This document shows positions 34,901-45,561 of a stretch of 64,000 nucleotides of DNA, in pieces; positions within the stretch are counted from its first letter, which is position 1, and each line of letters starts with the position of its first letter. Location: assembly GCF_964355755.1 (NCBI RefSeq), contig NC_092679.1:17784932-17848931 (forward strand). Reading direction: 5' to 3'. The notes below the pieces were generated by a model, which saw nothing but the letters and a program-made list of their open reading frames with translations, did no database searches and was not told the origin of the DNA. Source of the DNA: Antedon mediterranea. Lineage: Eukaryota > Echinodermata > Crinoidea > Comatulida > Antedonidae. A program made the translations under genes and the position numbers.

Positions 34901-37900
34901 TTTTTTTTATTCATTTTCACATTGAAATTTTTTTTTTTAAGCATTCTACTTGAAAAACAACAAAAAGAAGAATTTGAGAAATTAGAAGAAAAGAGGTATC
35001 GATCAATAATTTATGTTTTTTATAGACTAGCCAAACCTTAGAGCTCAACATTGATAGTGAAATAAGAAATATATAGATTGACTTTAATTGGAAAGTTTAT
35101 AGAGAATTTATTCACATCCTTTTATTTTGACTATCTTAATTAAAAATAGCTGCACAGAATGATAACATAATAGTAATAACATTTCATAATTCATTGTTTT
35201 TTTTGTAGACTTCAAATTCAAGAACTTGAGGAAAAGTTCTGGGAATCCGAAAATAAACGGAAAGCAGAGCAATCAAAGAAAGAGAATGACATAGATGAAA
35301 AGCGGAAAAAGCTGGAGAAGTTAAGGTTAGAGAGTGAAAACTCAAAGAAGGAAGCCGAAGAGGCAGAAAAGAGGATCAAGAAAGAGCAACAGAAACTAAA
35401 GAGACAGAGTTTAAATGTCCAAAAACAACTGGAAGAATTTAATTTAGAAAAAGAGAAAATGGAAAAAGAGAGAGATGACAGAGTATTTGAAGCTAATAAA
35501 ACATTGGAAGTGCGGATGCAGACTGAGAAAGACCGTATTGAGCTTGAACTCGCAATCGAGGAGGATCGACTGCGATTGGAAGAAATGGTTGAACAACATA
35601 ATGTTCTAGTGAAGGAAGCTGAGGAAGATCTGAAACAAGAAAGAGAAAGAATGAGTAAAGATTTTGAAGAGAAACGTTTGAGGTTAGACTCGGAGATTGA
35701 TCGATTAGAAGAAAAGCAACAGGAGTTAGATTTGGCAAAGAAAGAGGCAAGTTCAAACATTACATTATATTTTTTTCATAATTATTCTTTCACAATGTCC
35801 TCTATCTTGACTTAAAAATGAGAATATATTTGTTCTTTTAGGGAGAAGAAGATTTTAAGAAACGAAAAGAAATCTTGGACTGGGAGATTGAAGAGGAATG
35901 TAAAGAACTAAAAAAAGAACAACAAAAACTAGAAAGTTTAAAAGAGAAACTAAATATATCGAAAGAAATATTCAGTAAAATGGAGGAAACAGCCTGTGCC
36001 AAACTTGCCCAAGAGAATTTAGAATTTGCTAAAGCTAAAGAACAATTTGATGAATTGAAACAAACTCAGATTGATTCAATTAGAGAAGCAGAAGAGAAAA
36101 TAAGAGATAAAGCAGAGCGTATGGTAGGAGACATCTGGGATAAACGTGCAATGCTTGATGATAAACGCAAAGAACTTAACGAGAAAGAAGGACAAACTCA
36201 GAGAGCATTAGATGCAGGAAATTTTAAAAATGAAGAAGAGAAAGTTAAGTTAGAAGAAGAAAAAGAAGAAATAAGGAATGAAAAAGAAAAATTGGAAAAT
36301 GAACAAGATGAATTGAACTGTCTTGAAATTGAGATTGAAAAAGAAATTGAGGAAGAGTTCCGCCATTTGGAAGAAAAAAGAAAAGAGAATGAAAAGGTTT
36401 TAGATGAAGAGTGGGCAAAATTGCAAAACATGGATGGATGGGATGTAGATACTTTGGAGAAAGAAATTGAAGTAAGAGAACTCGATTTAAAAGATATCAA
36501 AAAAAGAGTGAAAGAGAATGAAAAAGTTTTAGAAGAGATGGTAAAAAATGACCAAGATCTGAATTCAAACTTTGTACGAGAAGGAATCGATATTGTTGAT
36601 GGTGCTGAAAGAATTAAAGTCTTGATGTCATCTCATGATGCATCTAGAGAGTCTTTGGAAACTGTTCTGGAACAACGAGACCTTCTTAATGAACAACAGC
36701 GAAAGACCGAACTAGAACGTATCCAGCTGTTGAGGGAGAGTATATCTGAAATGGAGGATGTCCACAGTTTGCTGGTGAAGAAATCACAACAGATCATGGA
36801 AGAGGAGATGGAACAGGTTAAAAAAGAGAGAGAACGACTGACAGAGAAAGAGGATGATGGAATCGATGATCTGCAGAAGCTCAATGACTATGAAGAGGAG
36901 AAGAAGCTGAAGGAGAACAGGTGGAAACTGCAAGAAGATCAGTTGCGATTGCAACATAAAATCCATGTAAGTTTCTACAATTTGATGTCTATTGCTGAAA
37001 TGTGAGGTTGGGTCTGATTTGTATTTCATGTGTTGGTACTAATCATATCAATGGTGCAGTTAGTTTAATAATATAGACAATAAATAAGACCAAGTAACCA
37101 TTAACAAACAAGCATAGTACAATAAGTATCTTAAGATGTTTGTTAATTTCATGGGCAGTAGTGATAGATGGTAATTTCATAATATGACAATACTGTCAAC
37201 GATTCTAATAACTTTCACAGGTGTTATTAATTAAAACCGCTAATATCATCTACAGGTGTTCCTTTGCTTGGTGTTCAGAATGCAAAGAGGGATTTTGCTA
37301 TTGTGGTCACAATCAAACTACCTTTTCAATATGTTTTTTTTTTTCAATAATTGTTACTCACATGTATGATAATGTGAAATCACCCTAATTCCCTGATACA
37401 ATAGCTGAAATTGGGAATCCGTAGGTTGGTTTATAATTCCCCACTCATCCTAAGCTGTGCAACATCCCTCTTTGCAAATGTCATCAGATTTTAATGGCAT
37501 CCTCAATAAAGTTGGTCAGAAAGGAACCACGGTCCCCGTAGGGGTCTGGTTTATTTGGAGGCTAACTGTACGGCTTGCAATATCTTTTTCTGAATTGATG
37601 CACATTGTTCATTTTCTCACTTCATGCAGTCCAAATCTGAAGACAACGTAGAAAACACATTGCTGCCACCTGTGGATAACAAGGCAAAGGTCGGCATACG
37701 TCACGCATCTAACACCCTTCAAATAAACACATTTTTACCCTGGTTTTCTTCTCAGCTTTTTCTTTTATCTTAACAATCATTTCATTAAACTTTTTCTTTT
37801 CAAATGTTAATACACATGAATTATGTGCTTGTTGGTATTATTCCCTGAAATACTAATTATTTTTCTTGTTTGATATCTGTATAAATTTAATAAAACATTT

Positions 37901-40900
37901 ATATTTGTATGTGTTGTTTGGGTTTATGCTTCAATCTCATTGCTTGGTTTTCTTAAATTCTTATTGGTAGACACCTTGTAATGAAAAGCTAGTTAAATCA
38001 GTGGTGCGTAACCAGCAAATATAGCATGTGACTTGAATTGATCACTACCGTATATATCCTCCGGTATAATCCCACCCCTCTAGAACACGAAATCAGGCTG
38101 ACTTTGGGTGGTGGGACTATACCCGGAGAAATCCTTTTCGGGGAAAAAATGATTGGTAAGTATTTCTATAGAGAGAAGCCTACATCCAGACCAAAAGTCA
38201 ATACTGGGGCTATACCCGGGGATATGGCTGAAATCAGACATAAAATAGAGGGTGGAATTAGACCCAAATTGAGATTATACCCTAGGATATACGCTACTGA
38301 GAAAATTACTGATATTTGCAGCTCAAATCTGTTTTGGATTTCGTTCTACATATTTTGCTGTCTTTTAATCATTTCAAGATGTCTATAAATTAATATACTT
38401 TATGCATTTTTATATAATCATTTAAAAATATATTAATTTATTAATAAGTTTTATTGCACCTTGTTCACAAACCTTTTAGTTATTTTAGATTTTACCTTTT
38501 GTTTATTACTGACAAATTTCTAGAAATTCCTTAAATTTTTTGCTCCTTCACCCAACCTAAAAAGTCTTTATCAAATATCAATTATAATTTTACCCTTTTT
38601 GTTTGTTTTACACCTCTGCAAAATCTATATCCACCACATAATTTCTTTTTATATAATATTGTATTATAGTTTTTAAAGATTTATTGTCCCCCTGAAAAAA
38701 TATATATTTTTTTTTTAATGTTTGTGTTGAATATGCCATTTGAATGACACAATTGTTTTCACAAACAAAAATTATTTAACTAAAAAAACATAATTTAAAG
38801 GAAAAAATAGTCAAATTGACAGGAAGAAAGTCAATGGGTTTTTGGTTGAATTTAAATTGAAAACATATTTTGTTTATTTGTTTTAACTTTGTTAAAACTA
38901 CAAAATAACATATTCAAAGTCTGATTTTATAAAACTTCATTTTTCATGTTTTTGGAAGACAATACATCTTTAAATGTTTTTGTAATACAGGCGGATACAG
39001 GTTCCATCAACACTGTTCAATTATTTACTTACTAAATAGATTCAAATTCCTTTACTTTTTCTAGCATTTGGAAATACTTGAAGGACAGATGGAGAAGACA
39101 GAAGCAGAATTAGAAAAGAAACAGGCAGACTTTGAAGACCAGAGGACAGAAGAACTAAAGAGAATTGAATCAGAAAAACAAAAACTTGCTGAAATGGAGG
39201 ATCAAGACAGGTTTGTGTTATTTGTTTTATATTATATTTGTTTTTTTCTTAACTTGTGATTTTTTTTCTTACGACTACTTTTCTCTGTAAGATCCCTGCA
39301 ATATTGTATATAACAATGTAAATATATAAAAGACAACACAGAAACCATTAGAGCATAAAGAACAACTGCACATGCCTGTAAACTACTTTTTACATTGCAT
39401 TTTCAAATGTTATTTTTAGATTCCATAGAAAAGTTGAAGAGGAAGTGAAGAAAAAACTGTTTGAAGAAAAAGTAGAAAGAGAGAAGAAGGAAATGATGGA
39501 CAAGAAGAAAATTGAAGATGAGTTGAAAACATTACAAAAAGCTCATGAAAAAGAAATTGAACTACTAAAGAAAAGATTTGAATCAAGGTATAGCAAAATA
39601 CTCTTATTTTTGAAAAATATTAATAAATAGCAACATTTCTCAGAAAAATATTGGCTAATTTATGTATATTTCAATATCGGAATTGTTGATCAAAAGCTAC
39701 TTGCCATTTGCCAATATTCATGAGAAACAATGCTCTTCTATAGCTAGTTTCAATCCCTCCCACTGTGTGAACTTTGCTATTGTTTTTAGCTGTCCCACCC
39801 TATTGCACTTAATTATATGTTAAAGATATATTGTCCCCCTGAAAAATTAATTCTTAAACATTCTTCTGTTGAATATGACATTTCAATGTCACCAAATAGT
39901 TATCCACTTTGACAAAAAATTGGATTCAAAAAAAAGTGTTTACCTAAAAAAGTGTAATTTAAAGGAAAAAATAGTCAAATGGGTTTTTGGTTGAATTTAA
40001 CCATTTATTTTATAATCCTATAAGTGAAACATTAATTTTTTCCAATTTTTTTTCTAGAGAAATGATTAGCTTTATTAAAGCTACAACATAATCTATTCAA
40101 AGTCTGATTTTAGTAATCTTTATTTTTCATGTTTTGGGGGACAATACATCTTTAACATTTACCATTAACAGATTTTCTGTCCAGCACGAAGGTCTCCATT
40201 TAACTGCACTTTCTAATGGCAATGGCAATTATATGATCATTGAATGTCAAGTAATATTAAACAATGACACAATTATATTGCTATAAATCAACTAACCTTC
40301 TTTTTTTATAAACATTTGATTACAAATTAATTAAACATTAGACAATGTTGTGAATAATTAACTACCATCACATTTTGATGATTGTCTCCAATCCAGTCGC
40401 TAATGAGGAATCAAATATTGTATAGATCTTTAATATACAGTATAACATACTTCCATGATATACTGTAAATTGGCAATACAAGTAATATTAATAGGATATC
40501 AAATTTTCCGATCTTGTTAAATTACATTCAAAGTATTTATTTAGGCTTTTTTAGGAGGAATGGGGGATCTGGAGAATAGAAAAATATGGGGTGGATGGAT
40601 GTGAATAAAAATAAATAAACCGAACGTTATGTCTGTGTCTAGAAGACTATTTTTAGAAAAATGGTGTTAAGCAGGGTGAAAGCCTTTAAAGGAGCCATAA
40701 GTAGGATGGAAGGCCTTTAATTGAGCCTATAGGCAAAGTCAAAGGACTTTAGCTGGAATAAAGATTTTTATCTGAGCCTTAGGCAAGGTGGAAGGCCTTT
40801 GCCTTAGGCAAGGTGGAAAGCTTTCCTAAGGCTGGGTGAAAAATATTTAATAAAGCCTTAGGTTGGGTGGAAGTACATTCATGGGCATGTTTAAGTTGAT

Positions 40901-43541
40901 TTGTGTTAAATTTTTTTCTAACTTAGGAAAGTTTCTTTTGGAAGCAGGTCTAACCCATATGGAGGATTAAAGGTAAGTTATATGTTATATTTGTGGTTTA
41001 GATGTGTGGTTATACATATTACTGCAATAAATTATTAGTATAGTAGTCAGAGCTTCCTAATAAAATGATATACTTTATACTGTACATATTTTTTTGTTGG
41101 GACTCTTTTATTTGCACTTTGCAGGGTTTTAAACTATATTGTGTAGTGTTTTGTCAATGAGCACAACTATTTTCCCTTTCCTCTCTATTCATGATGAATT
41201 TGTATGGTTCAAATTGACAATGTATTTGCACGTACCTCTTCACCGGAAACAAGTACCGTACTACCTTAGCCATTGATATCTGATAGATAGTTGGCTGGCT
41301 TCCAAGTTTAAGTTAGGCATGTGATTTAATACTTCAAAAAAAGGTTGACTCTCAAATGTTACTGATCAAGTCAAAACGATCACAATAGACGGTCAGTCAC
41401 TTGTCCTGTCATGAATATCCAAAAACTCTGATGCAAGAGACTAAATAAAAGTAATAAGCTTAACTCCTAGCCTTGTATCATGTGGACAAATGTTATGTTT
41501 TTCACTTTCAATCAAAGCCAAAATCTTCATTGTAAAAGTAAAAACCAATTGTCCATTTTGCATTGCTGCTGTGTGATTGATATTAGACTTAATTATCAGG
41601 ATTTGGTAGCTTAATCAACACAATCTATGGTTCTCTCTGGTTTCTAACTAGTGCTTTTTTGCATGTTTTTCCCCATCAGAACACTGATGGTTTTCCTAAT
41701 AGTAATGGTAAAAAGAGGGGAGAGGTGAGTACATTTTGCTGCTTTTATGAGCTATTTTGTTTGTTTGTACATTTTGCTCTGTTTTGTTTAATCTAAATTA
41801 TTGATATTGGAGTATTAAATTAATAATTTAATGTTACTGTTTTTATGTGATTTTTGGTGGTTGTGGGTATTGGTTTTGTAGTGAGTATCCACTTCTAGTT
41901 GGGTTACATGATAAAGATGTTTGTATTTACATATTTTCTTGTTTTGTGTCATCTAAATAAATGTTTATAAATTGAAACATTGGTGTACAAGTCATGAATT
42001 GCAAATATTAAAATAACAAATAATACAAGAAATATATAAAGATAAAAATAAAGCAAGTGATTAAGATCATGTCTAAACATTATTATTTATTAAAGTAGTA
42101 CTGTATTATTTAAAAGTTTGATTTAACAACTTGCTTTCATTTGTATCGTTTAGTCATTTGATGCACCATTGGCACCACATACTGAAGCTGTAAAAGATCT
42201 CATCAAAATCCTTATACCACGATACATGTTGCGAGGCCACGGTTGGGATTCGCATTATGTGTTTGAAGTTCAGATCACGATACTAAACGAAACTTGGGTC
42301 GTTTACAGACGCTACAGCAAGTTCAGAGAATTACATGAAATTATGAAGAAAAAGTACTATGAGGTATTGCAATGGTTTACATTTCACTCCTAAACAGATT
42401 GAATTTTTTCAATCAAACATTTATATCCAATCAAACAACTTATCAACATACAATTTTTACAAATTTCACATCTAGCTTAGGAGAAATAAATGCATGCTTT
42501 CTAAATTATGTCTCAGTTAGGATATGGCCTTACTGTTGAGCACTGAAATACATAGTGTAAATAGTTAGGATTTGAACTAAGGAACCTGAGATTTTAAGTG
42601 TATATGGTTGTAATTCCTATTTTTTTAATTTTTACACAGATTAGCCTACTCGATTTTCCACCAAAGAGACTATTTGGAAATAGATCTGAAAAGGTTGTAT
42701 TAAAGCGTAGAGGTAATCTAGAGGTAAGAAAAGTAACATAAAATTGATTGATTGATTGAATGATTAATTTTTAGATTTAATGATTAATTTTTAGATTAAA
42801 TGATTGATTTTTAGATTGATTTATAGATTGAATGATTGATTTGTAGATCGAATGAATGATTTATAGATTGAATGATTGATTGATTTATTGATTGAATGAC
42901 TGGTTTGTAGATTGAATGATTGATTTGTAGATTGATTTATTGATTGATCTGTAGATTGAATGATTGATTTATTGATTGATCTGTAGATTGAATGATTAAT
43001 TTATTGATTGATCTGTAGATTGAATGATTAATTTATTGATTGATCTGTAGATTGAATGATTAATTTATTGATTGATCTGTAGATTGAATGATTAATTTAT
43101 TGATTGATCTATAGATTGAATGATTAATTTATTGATTGATCTGTAGATTGAATGATTAATTTATTGATTGATCTGTAGATTGAATGTTTAATTTATTGAT
43201 TGATCTGTAGATTGAATGATTGATTTATTGATTGATTGAATGATTGATTTGCAGATTGAATAATCCAGCTTTTGATTAAATGATCAATATTTTTTCATTG
43301 GATTTGTATATAGAGTGATTAATTAAGCAATTACCTAGGAATTAAAATCTATGTAATTATTGTTGTTATTTAAACTCTTCAACAGGAATATTTACGGAAA
43401 TTCCTTGAAGCGTGCTTGAACATAGATCATTGCCCCATAGCACCAGGACCGGGTCGAACCATCTCCAAAGGAATCTTATGTGAGTTTGCACCATTCTTTA
43501 AGAAAGGTGCTTTTGAAACAACAAAATATGGTACAACGTAG
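19980..43541 (+). CDS. KIF16B: Kinesin-like protein KIF16B (kinesin-3, PX domain), complete, 31 exons
   Basis: A plus-end-directed microtubule motor that carries early endosomes by binding PI3P through its C-terminal PX domain. Joining 31 exons (listed in the four sub-entries) gives 4374 nt, 1457 codons, with every junction in frame. Domain order: kinesin motor (1-360), neck/stalk, FHA (about 463-545), long charged coiled coil (580-1290), PX (1310-1440), and a C-terminus [19 protein letters not shown] like the vertebrate ending. The N-terminus [14 protein letters not shown] equals that of human KIF16B, which fixes the start. It is about 140 residues longer than human KIF16B (about 1317), the excess lying in the coiled coil. 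It is the next coding gene after RRBP1, on the same strand. A poly(A) signal lies 190 bp past the stop. Exon 24 (37630-37689) is the weakest call because its donor is poor. Confidence 0.95.
21217..21330. repeat. 18-bp minisatellite, about 6 copies
   Basis: Unit approximately GTTGCGAGTGACCATGTA, repeated with a few substitutions (some units lack or change 1-2 bases). A multiple of three, so one frame is open across the array, but nothing suggests translation. Confidence 0.75.
24091..24204. repeat. MITE family A, copy 4 (left end lost)
   Basis: Contains GATGTGTGTGCCCATATATGG, two inverse copies of the internal motif (CACTACCATGTTTGGGAATA and CACTACCGTATTTGGGCACA) and the right end TAGTGTAGACAGAGCTTT. 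Confidence 0.7.
25644..25790. repeat. MITE family F, copy 1
   Basis: Left GGAGCTTTCAATCGACCAA, right TTGACCTGAAAGCTCCCTA, inverse of each other. A related element with the same termini lies at 34680-34867. KIF16B intron 3. Confidence 0.65.
26232..26260. repeat. MITE family A, right-end remnant
   Basis: Only AAGTTTGATAGTGTAGACAG survives, identical to the right end of copy 3. Confidence 0.55.
26540..26850 (+). mobile_element. Probable non-LTR retrotransposon 3' tail
   Basis: A less AT-rich stretch ending in GAAATTGAATAAAATAAAATA and further AAAAT repeats, the kind of short-repeat tail left by some LINE clades. No reverse transcriptase motif is present in the remaining piece, so the clade cannot be named. 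KIF16B intron 4. Confidence 0.35.
28636..28726. repeat. MITE family A, copy 6 (KIF16B intron 8)
   Basis: Left end AGCTCTGTCTACACTATCAA intact; two tandem copies of the internal CCAAATATGGTAGTGATATG; right end missing. Confidence 0.75.
29375..29511. repeat. MITE family A, copy 7 (KIF16B intron 9)
   Basis: Left end AGCTCTGTCTACACTATCAA, right end ATAAACAGAGCTTT. The internal 20-bp motif is present about four times in tandem, the most in the window. Confidence 0.8.
30016..30235 (+). mobile_element. Second tRNA-derived SINE family (KIF16B intron 11)
   Basis: A tRNA-like head with A box TAGCTTGGTGGTTAACG and B box GGTCCAGGGTTCAATCC about 35 bp apart, followed by a non-tRNA body and an AT-rich tail (TGAATAAAAATAAATATAAA). 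The head differs from the SINE at 6712-7014. The head alone cannot form a complete tRNA (no acceptor stem pairing seen), so it is not a tRNA gene. A related minus-strand head fragment is at 49920-49988. Confidence 0.65.
30290..30346 (-). mobile_element. Fragment of the first tRNA-SINE family
   Basis: GAAAGATGTACACTGAGTTC and TTTAAAGAGTACACAAG match the middle of the minus-strand copy at 6712-7014. No head or tail. Confidence 0.5.
30735..30845. repeat. MITE family A, copy 8 (KIF16B intron 12)
   Basis: Left end AGCTCTGTCTACACTATCAA intact, then GTGATATGCCCATATATGG and a single inverse motif; right end decayed. Confidence 0.75.
31015..31136. repeat. MITE family A, copy 9 (KIF16B intron 12)
   Basis: AAACTCTGTCTACACTATCA at the left and TTTGATAGTGTTGACAAAGC at the right, with GTGATGTGCCCAGATATGG inside. 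It sits in the same 645-bp intron as copy 8. Confidence 0.75.
31900..32035. repeat. MITE family A, copy 10 (KIF16B intron 14)
   Basis: Left end AGCTCTGTCTACACTATCAA, internal GTGATGTGCCCATATATGGA, then two tandem inverse copies of the motif (CACTACCATATTTGGGCATA). Only a stub of the right end (ACAGAGCTTTA) remains. Confidence 0.75.
32545..32790 (+). mobile_element. tRNA-derived SINE, plus strand (KIF16B intron 16)
   Basis: B-box-like GGGTTCGAGGCTC, then GGTTCTGGTGGTAGAACGAG, ATAAACCATAGGGTCAGTG, TGATCATAACTGAGCCCTCT, ending GCCCAGTATAAATAATAA. Same family as 3541-3720 and 6712-7014; the A box is lost. Confidence 0.7.
33050..33366 (+). other. GC-AG intron (KIF16B intron 17)
   Basis: The reading frame and homology (LYHIK then EGKT, human LYHLKEGQT) require the donor AAG|GCAAGA, with acceptor TTATAG|GAAGG. 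No GT donor nearby keeps the frame. Confidence 0.8.
34680..34867. repeat. MITE family F, copy 2 (KIF16B intron 20)
   Basis: Left GAGCTTTCGATCGATGACC, right ATCGAAAGCTCCCTATTA. Longer than copy 1 (25644-25790) but with the same terminal hexamers and TGACC motifs. Confidence 0.65.
35747..35841 (+). other. GC-AG intron (KIF16B intron 22, 95 bp)
   Basis: Donor GAG|GCAAGT is the consensus for GC-AG introns; acceptor TTCTTTTAG|GGAG. Reading through instead meets a stop at 35813-35815, so splicing is required to reach the next coiled-coil exon. Confidence 0.8.
38043..38294 (+). repeat. Family E element, plus orientation
   Basis: Starts ACCGTATATATCCTCCGGTA, contains ACCCCTCTAGAACACGAAA, GGGACTATACCC and CCTACATCCAGACCAAAAG, and ends CCTAGGATATACGCTA. 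It is the reverse-oriented relative of 9667-9932. Confidence 0.7.
38673..38973. repeat. MITE family D, copy 2
   Basis: TTAAAGATTTATTGTCCCCC at the left and GAAGACAATACATCTTTAA at the right. KIF16B intron 24. Confidence 0.8.
39820..40155. repeat. MITE family D, copy 3
   Basis: TTAAAGATATATTGTCCCCC at the left and GGGGGACAATACATCTTTAA at the right, so the terminal inverted repeats are nearly perfect. KIF16B intron 26, about 0.85 kb from copy 2. Confidence 0.82.
40668..40878. repeat. Degenerate tandem repeat, ~45-bp unit
   Basis: Repeated variants of GGTGGAAGGCCTTT and GAGCCTTAGGCAA follow one another five or six times with substitutions and indels. KIF16B intron 26. Confidence 0.6.
42154..43541 (+). 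other. KIF16B: KIF16B PX-domain exons (29-31)
   Basis: Exons: 42154-42363, 42640-42723, 43386-43541 (residues 1309-1457, stop TAG 43539-43541). The PI3P-contact motif RRYSKF is at 1360-1365, the proline stretch FPPKRLFGN at 1384-1392 and the second basic helix RRGNLEEYLRKF follows. The Leu-Phe pair of KRLFGN matches the membrane-inserting pair described for human KIF16B. Endosome binding is therefore expected to be retained. Confidence 0.95.
42742..43262. repeat. GATT-based minisatellite (32-bp higher-order unit)
   Basis: About 520 bp built of GATTGA/GATTTATT words. In the centre a 32-bp unit (GATTGAATGATTAATTTATT followed by GATTGATCTGTA) repeats about seven times almost unchanged, flanked by less regular copies. 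KIF16B intron 30. Confidence 0.85.
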
Positions 43542-43731
43542 CATCGACCACTGTAAAATGGAGAAACATTAACACTTACGTTTTATTGTGAGGAGTTGTA
43601 TTTTGATTTAATTTTGAAAGCAAAGAGAGAGTTTAATTAATTTCTTTTCACCCATTCTTGTGGTTTCTGTAGCGAATGAATGAGAGTTTATTAATACTTT
43701 GCATTTCATTATGAAATTATTAAAAATTAAC

Positions 43732-43737
43732 AATAAA
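43732..43737 (+). terminator. KIF16B poly(A) signal candidate
   Basis: AATAAA (part of AATAAATAAA) 191 bp after the stop codon, followed by a T-rich stretch. Other AATAAA-like words occur further on. Confidence 0.5.
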
Positions 43738-44456
43738 TAAAAGTTAACTTTGTAAATAAAAATTTAAACATGCAACAATTATTTGAATTTAAAATAATGT
43801 AAATATATTTATAATAAATTATTTTAAAATGTTGAATGTTTTTGACAATCTAAAGTATGAGTAATCTAATACATTTTGAACTGTTTATTACAAAAATAAC
43901 AAATTTTTTTTTTGAATCAAATTTTTTCAAACAGGTCATTTTATTTACACAGCTTATTTTTCTAACCAGCCTACTGTGTTGGTTAATAATTGACTAGTTC
44001 ATTTTCTAGGTAACAATAACAAAGTCGTGATGCTCATAAACATACATCTCATATTTTGTGTTTTCATAAATTATCCTGGTGGTAGAAACTACTACAGGGC
44101 ACAAAAATATAGTACATTGTGCACTGTACATGTAAATGGCATACCAAAACATACATTGTGGTTTGTGTGACTGGCATTGTGTTATTGTTATGATAATAAG
44201 CATATTTACCACAATAAGATAATTATTATTAATATTGTGCTTCCATTTGTAATATACAAAATCCATACAGATAAATATATTTTTGTACATTAGTATATAC
44301 TGTAGTAATAACATCAGACACTGTCTGTAAATGAATTAGAAAAAACTTGTTAGTTAAGAAGTTGCACCAATGCATTGCTAAATGTTTATTTCTTTTTGGT
44401 AGACTTAACATTGAAATAGCATAGTGTACCTCCTGCACAGTTTCTTAAGCTTGGTT

Positions 44457-44769
44457 CCCACTAGCGACGCAACGCAACCGACGCAACATAATGAAATTCC
44501 CTTCCAATAATTGTGTTTGTCCCCGCCTACGTGAAATCAAACTTGCTTGTTGCGCGTCAACGTCAGTTGCCGTAGATTTAACTTGTTCACCCCGCGTACT
44601 TTTGAGTATGCACTGTACTATGTTTTCCAGTGTTCTTTTGCCTTGCATTGTTGCATGAAATCAAACTGATTTGATTTCCCGTAGCGATGTTTTCCCATTG
44701 GTGATTATGCAATACAGCACTTTACGTCGATACGGCACTGCGTTGCATTCTAATGGGAACCACGCTTTA
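44457..44769. repeat. MITE family B, copy 3 (313 bp)
   Basis: Left AAGCTTGGTTCCCACTAGCG, right TCTAATGGGAACCACGCTTT. The ends also carry GACGCAACGCAAC and GCGTTGCATT. The interior is longer than in other copies. Confidence 0.75.
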
Positions 44770-45378
44770 AGAATACATTACATACATAGGTTGGCCATAC
44801 AGGCCATATGATTTAGCATGCGTAACAATGCGTATTTTAGTCTTCACGCAAGTGCGTGAAATGTGGCAACTGCATGCCTGGAAATGGAATGCATTGCCAT
44901 GCATGACCAAAGTGTGTTCAATTTGACAATGGGGCATTATTTAGTCTGTTACCTATTGTTGATGTATTGTTATAATGCACTTGTAAGGCTTAATGTAATT
45001 TGCCAATTGCCAGCTCATTATATTGTGTGGCGTACCTTCTTGCATAAATGATGGAAATTTTTAAATTCTTTCCATTTAAAAGAATTCAAAAAGTTGCGTG
45101 GGATTTGAAATAACTTAATACAACATTTGTCAAGGTTGTATCCAAGTCGCCTACAACTTTATATCTATGGGATTATAATGCAATTTATAATAGATAGGTT
45201 TTAATGGTAGATACACATCACTGATTCTTCTTTCTTCTCTCACTTGATTGCTTTAAATATTGAGTATTTCAGATAATTTATAAATACAAATCATATATAA
45301 TAGATATATAAGTGCTTTGCCATGTATACGTTGGCTAGGAGGTTGTGGATTGTGTGTGGCAGGAGAGTTTAACCACAT

Positions 45379-45561
45379 AAGCGTGGTTCCCACTAGCGAC
45401 GCAACACAAGGACGTAACGCAACGCAAGTGAATTGACCAATCACAAGCGATTGCTTTTTCGCTTGTGATTGCTAACTGTCTATAACTTCGCTTGTCATTG
45501 GTTAAAACGCTTGCGTTGCGTTTACGTCCTTGCGTTACGATCTAGTGGGAGCCAAGCATTA
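45379..45561. repeat. MITE family B, copy 4 (best preserved)
   Basis: Left GCGTGGTTCCCACTAGCGAC, right CGATCTAGTGGGAGCCAAGC. Arms continue inward with GGACGTAACGCAACGCAAGT and its inverse, then GACCAATCACAAGCGA and its inverse, so nearly the whole 183 bp folds back on itself. Confidence 0.85.

Larger units (their letters stand above)
34942..41724 (+). other. KIF16B: KIF16B coiled-coil exons (21-28)
   Basis: Exons: 34942-34995, 35209-35746, 35842-36966, 37630-37689, 39065-39210, 39420-39587, 40927-40972, 41680-41724 (residues 581-1308). Almost wholly E/K/R/L/Q heptads from 585 to about 1280. The single 1125-nt exon 35842-36966 codes residues 779-1153 without interruption. A short Gly/Asn/Ser-rich linker (residues about 1280-1315) precedes the PX domain. 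Exon 37630-37689 is kept because it preserves frame and has a good acceptor (TTCATGCAG), but its donor AAG|GTCGGC is weak. Confidence 0.85.

Noticed and set aside
35218-35760. 180-codon open frame on the minus strand rich in Ser/Phe/Leu
   Set aside because: It is the antisense of the KIF16B coiled-coil exon; Glu/Lys codons read backwards give Ser/Phe/Leu. The same holds at 36198-36500, 36633-36884 and 10332-10901.
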